Below the pieces are notes generated by a model. It saw only the letters and a program-made list of their open reading frames with translations, had not been told where the DNA came from and ran no database searches. Positions 1-10,478 of a stretch of 36,023 nt of DNA are shown here, piece after piece (within the stretch, counting starts at the first letter, position 1; each line of letters begins with the position of its first letter). Position numbers and translations under genes: made by a program. Source of the DNA: Temnopleurus reevesii (lineage: Eukaryota; Echinodermata; Echinoidea; Temnopleuroida; Temnopleuridae); NCBI GenBank assembly GCA_036244855.1, contig BQKZ01000918.1:1-36023 (forward strand). The letters are read 5' to 3'.

Positions 1-868
1 AGCCTTGCTTCAGGCCACACCTTGGGCGTCGGTACCTACATAGGTTCCATATACTTTCTCCAATTGCACCTGGCTTTGTTGTAAACAACAAGTGTGGGTC
101 AGTTATGGATATTTTCCCTCACGGTCTGATATGTTTTTTATCCATGGTGTCTTGAAATACAATCCAATGCCTACAAGATTGGCTTGCTGAAATAGTATGT
201 GTTAATCAATATACATGTATCATGATTATGGTTACACCCCCCCCCCCCTTCTCCCTTTATTCAGCCCTACCCCTCCCTACCCCTCCCTCCCCTCTCTCTC
301 TCTCTACCCCCACATACAACATGTCCCATACAGACTATTGAGAAAGCAGAACTTCTTTTCAAGTTATAAATACATTTCTTTGAATTAGTGGAATGTTTGA
401 CTGTAATTTCATTTGTCTCTCTTTTATTTTATTTTTTTTAAGGGGGGGGGGGGAGTTGGGGTCAATCTGGAGAGAGTTTTATCTTAAACATGAAGAAGTA
501 CTCAAATTAAATTAAATAAATTTCATTACTTATAAATCAGATTTAAAGTCTTTTCTGTTTGTTTGCTTTTAGATGTGTAAAACATAGAATCAATGACCTT
601 TTTTATTGTATTCAATACGCAATTTTCATTGGATCTATCAGATGTTGGTGCCTGTGTATTATTGTAACTGCGTTTCATTTTGTTGATGGATTTGTACCAT
701 TAAACAAAATTTCATTTTTTTTGTTCTAATTAATGCAAAGACCTTGTTTTACATGTACGGTAATTGGAGTGATAAAATGATAAGAGAGGGAAAACAAAAA
801 AGTAAGAATGGACATCAGAAAATCAGACTCAAAAACGTTCCTTTCTATGTACATGCGGTCAGGTAGGG
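1..868. other. Non-coding stretch with homopolymer runs
   Basis: I see no gene here. A 12-base C run lies at 237-248, followed by a CT/CCCT-rich stretch to about 306. A 12-base G run lies at 442-453 directly after a T-rich run. The rest is AT-rich DNA without recognisable coding signal. Confidence 0.6.
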
Positions 869-1199
869 AAAAAAAATTGTTTGGATGCCCTCAACTGACT
901 GACCCTCTGAAAATGGATCAACCTGAACTTTATTCCTTTTCCGTTTTTTTTTTCACTTGAGTAGAAAAAAAATCACAGTAAAACTGGAGGAAAACGTGTG
1001 AAATAAAACATGAAAAGACATTTTTATAGCATTTTTTCAATTCTTAGTCTTATTTTCTACATGAAATCTGTTCAACAATGCAGAAAAAAAAGAATAAGCC
1101 AGAGAAAGCCAAAGCCAAAGAAAAATTCTGACCGACAGACCGAAACAATTTTTCAAGAAAGTCATTCTTAGACATTCATTTTTTTTTGGGGGGGGGGGG
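869..1199 (+). mobile_element. Family A short TIR element, copy 1
   Basis: The left end reads AAAAAATTGTTTGGATGCCC. The right end near 1139-1154 carries the complement of the same A-rich word (CCGAAACAATTTTT), so the ends look like inverted repeats about 285 bases apart. Interior landmarks shared with the other copies are a T-run followed by TTTCACTT, then ATCACAGTAAAA, then TCTACATGAAATCTG, then GACAG. A T-run joined to a G-run lies just beyond the right end at 1180-1199. There is no open frame of note, so it is probably a non-autonomous DNA element. The exact boundaries and superfamily are not established. Confidence 0.5.
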
Positions 1200-1560
1200 A
1201 TGTCTAATTGTAGTGATGTAGAAAGGAAAATCATAATCATTTTAGAGAAACACCAGCAAATTTTTATACAAACTTTATGCATTGAAATCATTATATCTGT
1301 CTGCATTTAATATTGAAACAGTTGTTATTTTTCTTCTCTCATTATCCATGGATCAAGATATTTTTTTTTATTGAGAGTTCACTGCAGCCCAACCTATCCC
1401 TTTACATACAAGGACCCTTGAATGATTTTTTTGTTTACTCTTTTGTCTTCCAATTCTTTCCTTATCAAACGTCCTTATATACTACACTCATGCTAAGAAT
1501 AGGTTTACAAAGGGCAGAAGTTTAACCCTGAATTGGGAATAAAAAGGTAGAGGTTTTTTC
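1200..1560. other. AT-rich non-coding stretch
   Basis: No gene or repeat is recognised. Short open frames here have low-complexity, T-rich codon content. Confidence 0.45.
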
Positions 1561-1564
1561 CTAT

Positions 1565-1740
1565 TGTTCCCTGGTTTTCAAATCAGTCAAAGCTGACTGA
1601 GCCGTGTCAGAGTGTGTAAAAGGGCCGTTGTCTCAATTGCTCTTTGAACCATTCATAGAGCTATTGTTATGGAGCCGAGCATGAATACACACAGACATAC
1701 ACACACATACTCGCATCCATTGGTATCCGATACCAGAGCC
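1565..1740 (+). promoter_or_regulatory. Possible promoter-proximal region upstream of the candidate leader
   Basis: This stretch is more balanced in composition than its surroundings. It contains a TCF/LEF-like CTTTGAA word near 1641 and a Sox-like ATTGTT word near 1663 within about 30 bases, followed by a CA-rich run from 1687. Its position ahead of the candidate first exon suggests a promoter or enhancer role. No TATA box or initiator can be fixed with confidence. Confidence 0.2.
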
Positions 1741-2367
1741 CAATGCACCTGTATGGGGAGGTTCGTTACACACACTCCCACCCCTTAGCATTGGCTGTAT
1801 GGCATACCAAACACACAATAGCCCTGTATAACGCTGTGTGTACCTCACACTCGTATACACCACACTGTGTACCACTCTGTGCGTTTGCCAGCGATCAACT
1901 ACGATTGACTTGTCTGCGATTTGTCAGCCTACTACCAGTCAATTTTTTTCGAATCAACTCCAGCTCCCTCAGACCCAAACAAATCTGCAAATTGCTGTCG
2001 AGGAGAGCAGATCGGATTAAAACTCGGAGAAAAGATAACCTTCATCTCGGACTTGAGAGCCATCTTTATCCCGTCTGACTGGATTTTGGATGATATTATC
2101 ACTGCTGAATGCGATAACTCCATTAGATTAGGGTTGTCACTAGAGGAGGAAGAAGCATTGCACGATTTTGGATAAGTGGGACTGGTTGTACAATTTGGAT
2201 TTATGAAGGAGGCTTCAGCTGATTGTCATTAACCCCATTGCAGCCAGAATACTTGGATAAAGTTGAGGTGCATTTTTGAGAATCAAATCAGAGTTTGCTG
2301 TTTCTGTTTGGTTGTATATTTTCATGTGAAATAAGTCAAAATGCCTGGACGTCAACCCTACAAACAG
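1741..2367 (+). CDS. Candidate 5' leader and first coding exon (MPGRQPYKQ)
   Basis: An ATG at 2341 with A at -3 opens nine codons reading MPGRQPYKQ. The exon ends exactly at CAG|GTATGT (donor GT at 2368), a very strong splice donor, with the reading frame closed between codons (phase 0). A TAA at 2332-2334 lies in frame eight bases upstream, so the protein cannot start earlier in this frame. Only 2341-2367 would be coding; the span from about 1741 is the inferred leader and its 5' edge is a guess. The leader holds a nine-codon upstream ORF at 2203-2232 and a minimal ATG-TGA at 2324-2329. Another frame is open from 1909 to 2175, without an ATG at its head. No downstream exon was identified in the window, so the gene would have a long first intron. 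The product is not recognised. A chance donor next to a chance ATG remains possible. Confidence 0.33.
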
Positions 2368-2609
2368 GTATGTGTGATTTCTTCTCATGCAAGTTAAACA
2401 GGAAATAATATTTAGAGTTGTTGTTTTGATTGCGATGATTGCTATGTGGTAGTGTTAGTGGTAGTGATGATGCTTTCATTGTGGTTTCTGATGACTGAAC
2501 TAGTTAAATGTATTTTAATGTTGATTTGACTTTTTTTTTGTTTCAGAAAATTTGCAAGAGATATACATGTACTTTACTGTAAATTAGTGACGAAAAACAA
2601 ACAAATGAT

Positions 2610-2895
2610 TCCTGAATGAACTCTTTTTTTTTTTGCTTTTCACTTTGAAAAAAAAAGTTCACAGTAAAATTACACGAAATATAAAAAAATACATCACAAA
2701 TGAACATGCGAAATGAATCCTGGAAGTCATTTACAAACGTTTTAGGGCTTTTTCCTCCACTCTTTTTGTTTCTACATGAAATCTGCCTCCCTCTCCCCCC
2801 CCCCCAAAAAAAAAAGAAAACCCTTTTTTTTTTCAACCGACAGATGAAATTTCAAAAAAAAAGTCATTCTTATCTGAACAATTATTTTTTGTGGC
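2610..2895 (+). mobile_element. Family A short element, copy 2
   Basis: Shares in order the landmarks of copy 1: CTTTTCACTT, CACAGTAAAA, TCTACATGAAATCTG, then a C-run joined to an A-run at 2795-2815, an ACCGACAG word, and AAGTCATTCTT. The termini are not clear. It lies in what would be the first intron of the plus-strand candidate gene. Confidence 0.45.
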
Positions 2896-3054
2896 TTTGG
2901 TCCTTCAAAAGGAGTACATGTATATGCAAATATTTTGGCGTAAATTATCATGTTCTTGACAATGCTTACTAATGCGCATTTGTCGGAATAGAAATTTTTG
3001 CGAGGCTAAGAACAGAAAATTAGGATAATAAAACCATTTCAAAGAAATATTGCC

Positions 3055-3301
3055 TGCAGGGTGCCAAAAGAATTTTTTTCACTAGTTACTCAGTTGGGCA
3101 ACCAAGTTTCCAAGTCACTTGCCTGAACAAAATTTCCTTTTCCCCAAATTGATGGCCTATGCCAATTTGTACATTTAGATGAAAACTAGAAAAAGCTGCT
3201 ATTTGCCCTTTCGGGCAAGTGACAATTTTATTTACATGCCCGACAGCTTCAGTTTGTTGTCCGGGCATGTGGGCAAGTGGGTTTGTAGCGTCCTGGCCTG
3301 T
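3055..3301. repeat. GC-richer repeat with GGGCAAGTG words
   Basis: The words TTGGGCAAC, CACTTGCCTGA, GGGCAAGTGAC, GCCCGACAG and GGGCATGTGGGCAAGTGGG recur within about 200 bases on both strands. This resembles the subterminal repeats of a cut-and-paste transposon. The right edge reads GCGTCCTGGCCTG, whose complement begins CAGGCCAGG, a CAGG-type end. No convincing left partner or target duplication was found. Confidence 0.3.
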
Positions 3302-3405
3302 AATAAATAAAGTATAGGCCTACATGTAGTATGTTTAGAATGTGGCTGGCAGTCAAGGCCTGTTATATCTGCATTCCATATCCAGCCTACTGCTTTCTGT
3401 TTGGA

Positions 3406-3832
3406 TCAATAAAAGAAATGACATCATGTCTTCTACGTAAGTAGTCTACCCGCAAACCTTGTCCAATACATAGTTCTACATATAGCCTACAAGTTGAGCA
3501 GACAATATTATGTTTTATAAGAATGTCTTTTATCATTCGTTTCTGTTCTGTTCAATAAAAGAAATGACATCATGTCTTCTACGTAGGTAGTCTACCCGCA
3601 AACCTTGCCCAATACATACATGTAGATCTACATATATACAAGTTGAGCAGAAAATATTATGTTTTATAAAAATGTCTTTTATCATTAGTTTATGTTTTGA
3701 TCAATAAAAGAAATGATATCATGTCTTCTAATACATAGTCTATCTGCAAGCCTTGCCCAATACATAGATCTACATGTACAAGTTGAGCAGGAAATATTAT
3801 GTTTTATTGAAATGTCTTTTATAAGTTATTTG
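3406..3832. repeat. Three tandem copies of a ~147-bp unit
   Basis: The word TCAATAAAAGAAATGA starts units at 3406, 3552 and 3701, giving periods of 146 and 149. Each unit continues with ATCATGTCTTCTA, a GCAAACCTTG-type word, CCAATACAT, AAGTTGAGCAG and TATTATGTTTTAT. Copies 1 and 2 are closest. Copy 3 has lost the CGTAAGTAG part. Confidence 0.85.
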
Positions 3833-4001
3833 AGCAGCATTTGAGCTGGATAGAGAAGAAATTAGAGATGTTTATGTTTATGTCCAAAATATCAGCACCT
3901 TCCAGTTTTAATGTTTTAAAGTGGTAAACACACTTTCCTATTGTATTCTTTGATAGAAATTGAACAAAGTGTTTATGAGTGAGGCCAATTCGTATACTCA
4001 T

Positions 4002-4056
4002 AGATTCAAATTTATGTATGGTTCGCGCCAACGAGTGCAGTTTTACGGCATTCCTC
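4002..4056 (-). mobile_element. Family B element fragment
   Basis: The stretch ATAGATTCAAATTTATG, then a gap, then a GGCATTCC word matches the right-hand end of family B in reverse orientation (compare 28183-28240). The remainder of the element is not recognisable, so this is a decayed or truncated copy. Confidence 0.4.
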
Positions 4057-4059
4057 CTT

Positions 4060-4850
4060 GTTGAGATAGCTTTGTTTTAAAAATAAACGAAAAATGAAAG
4101 CAAAAAGTAAACATAGAGTGAGAGCAAAAATAAACAAAATGTGAAAGTAATTAAAGACAAAATCCAAACAACTTACATGTATGTTAATTTTGTCACCCCA
4201 GTATCCCCACTCACCCCACATTTCCCGTTATATTGCGGATGTTTTTATCATAAAAAGTAGAGTCTTTAACCATAGACTATTCGGAGGAAGAGAATATTGG
4301 GTATGGCAGTGATGTGGTATGACTTTTCTCTTCAATAAATTGAACTTTAATAGTTCTCCATCAAGCTGCAAACTTTTCTATTGACAATATCACATGGTTT
4401 TTCCGACAATGATGGAATACTAAATGCCAAATCTCATTTTCATCCGTCAGACAGCATTTTATGCTTTTAACAAATTGACTACGGTAGACTGAATATATTG
4501 TAGGACAGGATGAGAATGATAGATGTGTGGTGTCTGAATCGAGATGAATGTATAGAGAATTCATTCTAGCATTGATTAATGGGGGAATTTCTTTTATCTA
4601 GGAGGGATTTCCCTTTTTATGTTTTTTTTTATTGCACCGTGTATTTGATTGTATTGATTTTCATATGTCTAATACAATGAAGCGTGCAGTTGATGACTGT
4701 CATCTTAAACCAGTATTCTAATAGACTTCTAGTTTGTTGAATGATTAGGATAATAATTTTGTATTAATGCTTTTGTAATAACGCTCTTATCAGTAGTTCT
4801 GTAAGAGTTCTTTGTAAGAATCAATTATTGTTATGATTATTATTATTAGC
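4060..4850. other. Non-coding stretch, nothing recognised
   Basis: AT-rich sequence with scattered short open frames on the minus strand that have no family resemblance. A C-rich CACCCCA-type patch occurs near 4193-4220. Confidence 0.45.
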
Positions 4851-4851
4851 T

Positions 4852-5349
4852 TATCTGCGGAATAAGGCACATTTCTGTGCTATAAAATAGGCACTTAAGG
4901 GGAAAACCACAATACAGCGAAAATATCGTTTCGCTGTAGCGTTTTCACAAGCTACATCTCGGAAAATAGTAACGTAATAGCGCCATCTACGGTATGTAGT
5001 GAGAGAGGCGGTCCTGTTACGTGGTAAGAAAACGGAACATACCATGTAGTCCACGGAATAGGGGTGAACAAAATGGGCGAAGTTGGGGGAGTTATATTTA
5101 CTGTTAGCATAACTGCGGAATGGGGGCACCCCAATAATAAAATTTTGAAAGATGCAAATTTTCAAAAAATCTTTAAAAATGCACATTTGTTTCAAACTTG
5201 TATTTTTATACATAAACGACTTAAAGACATCAAAAGGAAGTCCCTGTGATGATTTTTCTTTAAATATTCATTGTTTTGTGACTGTTATGAGCAAATTCAT
5301 ATTTGCGCCTTTTAGAACACAATTTAGCAATTCCCCTTTTTCCGCAGAT

Positions 5350-5350
<1 letters not shown>
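4852..5350. mobile_element. ~500-bp element with 16-bp inverted ends
   Basis: The left end reads TATCTGCGGAATAAGG (4852-4867). The right end reads CCTTTTTCCGCAGATA (5335-5350), the complement with one mismatch. A further CTGCGGAAT word sits inside near 5113. Both flanks are TTA-rich, so insertion into a TTA microsatellite is likely, but the target duplication cannot be read. There is no transposase, so it would be a non-autonomous DNA transposon or a deletion derivative. Confidence 0.45.

Positions 5351-5353
<3 letters not shown>

Positions 5354-5391
<38 letters not shown>
5354..5391. repeat. (TTA)n microsatellite
   Basis: A nearly uninterrupted run of TTA triplets, immediately to the right of the 0.5-kb element. 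Confidence 0.9.
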
Positions 5392-5393
<2 letters not shown>

Positions 5394-5399
5394 TGCAGA

Positions 5400-6365
5400 T
5401 TTCCAAGGAATTTGCCAGCAGAATCATACAACGCTAATAATACAGTTTATAATAATAATGTTACCAGTCGTCAAGATTGTTATTAGATTATGCATGGCTG
5501 CAATCTCACACAGAAAATTGTGCCTTTTTGTCATGCTTAAGGTCACATAATGCCCCCCACCCCGAAATATTTTATAATTGTTTTAATAGAATATTTCTAA
5601 AGCTATTGGTATTTCAATATGTTATGTGAGCTGTACATGTATAAGTGGGTAACTACAATGAGCAATGAAATGACTCAGAATGTCAGCAGATATGATATTG
5701 ATTTTTTTTTCAAATGAACCTAAAAAGTCAGGTTGTTGGCATGGAAACCAAGCACCTCTGATATGCTTGTACAAAATGAAGATACAAGTGTATATTATGT
5801 ATACTGACATTCTACTGTAGATTTAAATACACATTAATTCTATCTTATCAATATTCCACCATTACTTTTCATAGAATATGTTTTTCCTGCATTCCTCACA
5901 GGCTTATTCCTATCTTTTAAAGAACTAATCAAAAATTCAATCTCTTTTTGCTCAGTAATTTGCTACTGTAAATTTGTCATTGACACTTTTATCTAATCAT
6001 TGAAATTCTTCTCATATCACACGACACAGGGTCCCCCTAAACTGTTGTCCTTTGCTATGTATGTACTGCTCTTTTTTAATGTATGGTACCTGTCCAAGTA
6101 AATACGATTGTACAAACTGTGTGTTCTTCAAATATAGACAGGTTGGATTTGCTTTATTTACACGTAAGGATAAGTTTAAACAGACCTTTAGAGTTTAATT
6201 ATTAACTCGTTCCCCAGTGACTCTGTATGAGGAATTTAACAACATATCAAAACATTGCATATATGTACATGTACATGATCAGATATCATAATTTCTGTAT
6301 TATTCTTGAAGGGTTGCCATGAAAGACGATGAGGTGTAAAATTTTCCTTCTATTCTGGACACAAT
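5400..6365. other. Non-coding stretch, nothing recognised
   Basis: AT-rich sequence with a short C run near 5552-5563. No coding signal, repeat unit or terminal inverted repeat was seen. Confidence 0.4.
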
Positions 6366-6370
6366 ATCTG

Positions 6371-6745
6371 GGTTCACTAAAAGATGCCAAATTCTCAATA
6401 CACAAAGGTTGTTCTTGACATTCCGAAAGTTTGCCAAGACTTGCCTGACATTGCAACAAATAATAATGCAAACTACATTCCAAGTACTGTAGTTCAATTG
6501 TTACTACGGAGTTTAAGCAGTGAGTACGGAAGGGCTGATCAGGACGTTATTTCTAAAGCGAGTTGAAATCTAGCGGGCATTCTCGACCTTAGCGGCCCGC
6601 TAGACTTTCCCGCGCTTGAGAAATAACGTCCTGTTCGGCCCTTCCGTACTCATTGCTAAAACTCCGTATTAGCTTGTTTAAGGAATACTGCTTAACAACG
6701 TTTGTTGGAAGGAGACGTGCATAAATTCAAATCTAGTAGTGAACC
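6371..6745 (+). mobile_element. Family B element with terminal inverted repeats, interrupted by a MITE
   Basis: It starts GGTTCACTAAAAGATGCC and ends CAAATCTAGTAGTGAACC, so the outer nine bases (GGTTCACTA / TAGTGAACC) are perfect inverted repeats. Between them lie the family landmarks ACACAAAGGTTGTTCTTGAC, CTTGCCTGACAT, GCAACAA and GTTCAATTGTTACTA. The element is split at 6505 by a 160-bp palindromic insert. With the insert and one TA removed, the sequence again matches other copies near 12810, 16140 and 29790. No flanking target duplication is obvious. A non-autonomous DNA transposon is the best reading. Confidence 0.65.
6507..6666. mobile_element. Nested palindromic MITE flanked by TA
   Basis: The ends are CGGAGTTTAAGCA and TGCTAAAACTCCG, flanked by TA at 6505-6506 and 6667-6668. 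The arms (6507-6560 and 6612-6666) pair over about 54 bases with few mismatches, and include GAGTACGGAAGGGC and AGGACGTTATTTCT. An inner CTAGCGGG / CCCGCTAG pair (6570-6577, 6596-6603) extends the fold, so nearly the whole element can form a hairpin. The TA flank suggests Tc1/mariner-type insertion. It sits inside a family B copy and is therefore the younger element. Confidence 0.75.
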
Positions 6746-7910
6746 GGCCTTTTATTGTATTGTGTCTGTGAAAAAGTTTATAATATCCTAATTCAATTCA
6801 TTCTCTAGTTCAGGTATTGCATTAATCAACAAAAGCTTTTGATGACATACATGTATCATTTAGATTCTCCATCCAAAGTCACTTCATGCAAATGATAATA
6901 ATATATTCATTTCCATTTTCAAAATAATCAATTGCTTTTTAGATATGATTAATAGTGCATGTAGTTGATGAAACTCCAATATCATTTTCTAATTGGAGTG
7001 TATTAAAATGATTACAGTGTATTGTTGTGAAATCGGACCATAGTCATGCTGTCGATAAATGACAATTTTATTGGGTAGGAAACGAGGAAGAATCGGTCAG
7101 CACCAAATTGATTTTCCCCTCGAATAATCAACCCCCATAGTTCTGCGTTTAAGAGATAATCCCCTTTTAGTGGGGAATCCATTAGGGGATGGGGAGTGTG
7201 AGGTTTGAAATTAAAGTACCTGATCTTGAGGGCATTTGGTGTAGCGTTAATTAGAATGGTCCGGCATAAAGCTCGTCACATGATGTGTGATGTATTTCAT
7301 ACTGTTTTATCACGCATTTTGAATTTGGATCACAACATCTACATGAAGGATCTTTGTCTATTGGGTGGGGGGTTCAAAGCTAGTGGGGCTAAATTTGAGG
7401 TAAAAAAGGTGCCAAAGGAGTGGTAGACCTTTTTTTTTCGCTTGTTAGCTGCTTGAAAGGGGGGGGGGAGGGCAAAAAGTGGAACCACCTCAGTTTCAAA
7501 ATCTTGGATGGGTGTATGGGTCTGCTTTTGTAGAAAAACATCTCAAAAGTCCTTAGATTTTCAATATTATTGCCCCTTTACATATGTGTGAGCCAACATA
7601 GATAGACATGACGATTAATGCCAGCCTCAAAAAGATGTGCCCTAAATATAGATGACAATTTAGCCAAAATTAAAATCCCTACAGTGTACCACCTAAAATG
7701 TAGGAATCTAATCAATACTTTTGCTAGGAAAGCCGTGAAGTTGTATTTCCCAATAGTGAAAGACGAAATAATTATGGTGCCTAAAGTTTTGAGATATGCA
7801 ATTACCTGTACATAATTAATTACAAGTATTAAAAAAACCCTAGTACATGAACAAAAAAGGAAAATGTCATCCTCTAAATTACCATTATCAAGGGAACAAA
7901 TATTGCTTCT
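6746..7910. other. Non-coding stretch
   Basis: Mostly AT-rich. A 73-codon open frame at 7205-7426 begins with ATG but shows no motif I recognise and ends next to a T-run and a G-run (7460-7468). I treat it as chance. No repeat structure was identified. Confidence 0.4.
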
Positions 7911-7912
7911 GG

Positions 7913-8043
7913 GGCCTGTAACATAAAACATGTAATTAAACTTACGATAAATATTTATGGTACATGTAAGTCAATGGCAAAACATGTACCATAGAGATAC
8001 GGTTAATTGCGAAATTTATCGTATCTCTTTTATGCTACAGGCC
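7913..8043. mobile_element. 131-bp hairpin MITE
   Basis: The ends are GGCCTGTAACATAAAA and its partner TTTTATGCTACAGGCC, one mismatch apart. Both arms carry a CGATAAAT word. The centre holds a perfect 12-bp inverted repeat (TATGGTACATGT / ACATGTACCATA, 7956-7967 and 7982-7993). The whole unit can fold as a long stem. It resembles short palindromic MITEs that are common in marine invertebrates; the family name is not known to me. Confidence 0.6.
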
Positions 8044-8473
8044 ACTGATATAATTGCAAACATGAAGCAAATCAATATGTGATTATAGCTACTAATTGAA
8101 CCAGGCTCTACTATACTCAAGTGTTTTCTGCATCACTCAACTGTACTTTTCCTTGTAGTTTTACAGCAGTAGCCTACTTATATCTGAAATAGTATCCTCT
8201 AAAGTCATAAGTCATCTTGAACTTATCATTAAAGTATATGAATTATGTTTCAAATGACCTTTGCGATTATCAGTTTTATAGTCCCATGGACACATTAAAT
8301 GATGGACCACAGACAATCTTTATTTCTATGGAGTGAGACCCCCCCTCTTTCCACCCTTAAAAAAGAGAGAAAATCAAAAAAATATGTTTGGCTCTCATGT
8401 TATGCAACATTATGAAAGGATATTTTAGCTGTTGCAAAAATCTGGCAAAGGTAACGTTTAGGGAATTTAGACC

Positions 8474-8760
8474 AATAAAAAATTGTTTGGATGCCCAATA
8501 ATTACCTTTTTGAAAATTTTGTCGGCCGGGCAGAAATTAAAAAAAATTATTGATTTTGTTTAAGGATGTCATGTAGAAAATGGGACGCACAATGGAGTGA
8601 AAAAGTCCCAAGATGTCTGAAATTACTCTTTAGGTTTCATTTTGCATATTATTTTTTATAAATTAGCTGAAAATGACTTATCAGGTTATTACTCATGTTT
8701 TTGTGTGATTTTACTGTGATTTTATTTTGGATCCGAGTGAAAAGCAAGGGGAAAAACACA
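8474..8760 (-). mobile_element. Family A short element, copy 3
   Basis: The left end reads AAAAAATTGTTTGGATGCCC. The interior shows CATGTAGAAAAT and TTTTACTGTGATTTT, the complements of landmarks in copies 1 and 2, followed by GAGTGAAAAGC. The interior is therefore inverted relative to copy 1 while the same end word leads, which fits inverted-repeat ends. Confidence 0.5.
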
Positions 8761-9234
8761 ATTAGAATTCAAGTTTTAACTTTATTTTGCCTTATCCCTG
8801 ATTGAGATCACCTGATCATTTTGCCTTCCTGGAGAATTTCAAATCCGTCAGTGCCCACTTCAAAGGTATTCAAATCATTGATAGTCCATGCTTCATAAGT
8901 CCATGATAGTCCTATGATCATTGATCATTAAAAAAGTGCGGAAGCCTTTAGGTTGATGATGATCTGATTTGGGCAATTACAAGTTCATGATGGTAATCAG
9001 GATTTGGTTTCCTGTATTCCGTCATTGAAAACGAGGGCGTGCCCTGGTATACAAAACAATGTACATCCAAAGCACAAAACCTGAGAATATCCAGGGGAGA
9101 GACTACCTCACTAAGCAACCCTGCCTCTTTTAACTTTTTATGCCATTTCTATTGTTTATAAATTTGCAAAATGTAAAGAAATACATTTAGATGTTGTTTT
9201 TATGTAAACTTACATTGTCAGATTTCATTTTTTC
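8761..9234. other. Non-coding stretch
   Basis: No coding signal. The local word TGATCATT recurs near 8815 and 8918-8929. Nothing else is recognised. Confidence 0.35.
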
Positions 9235-9515
9235 TCCATGTACTGGTAAATCTTATTGATTTAATGAATCAATGAATGATAAGGGAGGGGAAAGAGATAA
9301 TTATTGCATTTTGCAGTAATTAGTGGCATTTTAACTTCCAATATACATAAAAAAGTATTATTCAAGTTAACTCTTTCCATATAAATCTTAATGATTTAAT
9401 GAATGAATGGATGAACAGGGAGGGGACAGAAGGAATTCATTGAATTTTGGAGTAATGAATGGCATTTTAATTGTCGATATGTATACGTAGAAAGCATTAT
9501 CCAAGGTTACTCTCA
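9235..9515. repeat. Two tandem copies of a ~141-bp unit
   Basis: Copies start at TCCAT words at 9235 and 9376. Both contain AAATCTTA(T/A)TGATTTAATGAAT, a GGGAGGGGA word, GGCATTTTAA and an AA(A)GNATTAT(T/C)CAAG word in the same order. The copies are clearly diverged. Confidence 0.75.
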
Positions 9516-10162
9516 ACTAATAAACAGAGATGCCAACTGTTTTGGAATAATCATGAGGTCAACATTAGAATAGGAATAATACAACGGCTGAACAAAAGTG
9601 AGAGAAAGCATGACAATAATAACCACACCCTCAGCCATTCACCCAACTTGATTTATGTACACCATTAACCATTTAAGTAGCATTTACATGTAGGATTTAG
9701 CAGTTGAAACAAATTTAAAACAAAAACAATGTCATACAGTGCTTTAAGTGTACTTGTTGACAGATCTATGGATCTTGTTGGGTTGAAAAATTATGAAATG
9801 ATCACGAGATTCTCATTTGCTTTCCCCTAAAATCCTACATAATAAGTAATCATGCTGCATTCATAGCAAATATAAGTCAAGTATTAGCCATCAATTCATA
9901 TTCCTAATGACTCCAGTGACGTTAATGTCCACTTTATAGTGATTTATTAATGAAACGAAACCCTAGAAATACAATCAAACAGATAGATTGATGCAAGTGA
10001 TGTACCTAATTATCCCGAGAAAATACAGAATTAGATATCATTATTTTTCAATCAAGCTTTTCTCATAATGGGGAATAATTTTTCATTTTAAAATGAAAAA
10101 TCTTATTTTATCCAATATTTTAGCGGATATGTATAGTTTTTTTTCAGATGAATTTAAAGCTT
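9516..10162. other. Non-coding stretch
   Basis: AT-rich, no gene seen. A palindromic TTTCATTTTAAAATGAAA lies at about 10081-10098. Confidence 0.35.
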
Positions 10163-10478
10163 TTATTACAAGGGAATGGTTTTTCCCAAGTTTGCCAAAT
10201 TGATCATTTCAATTCAAACAATGAAAATAGCATTAGAAAATGAGCAACTGTGTGATATTGTTCTCCTCACATGAAATACTGTTCAATTAAATCGGAAAGA
10301 AGACCGCACTTCACAAATGATCTCATCTGACCTCGCGGCCAATTACATTTGAGTTATCAATGCCGGGATTGATGTTCCATTAATTAGTGTGATGGTATCA
10401 ATACTCGTACCCCATTCAGGAGAAATTGTAGGACTACAAAAAGCAAATCTAACTGCCAGACATTACTGTGCATGTGGA

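Noticed and set aside
7205..7426. 73-codon frame starting with ATG
   Set aside because: No recognisable motif, no good splice or promoter context, and length within chance expectation.
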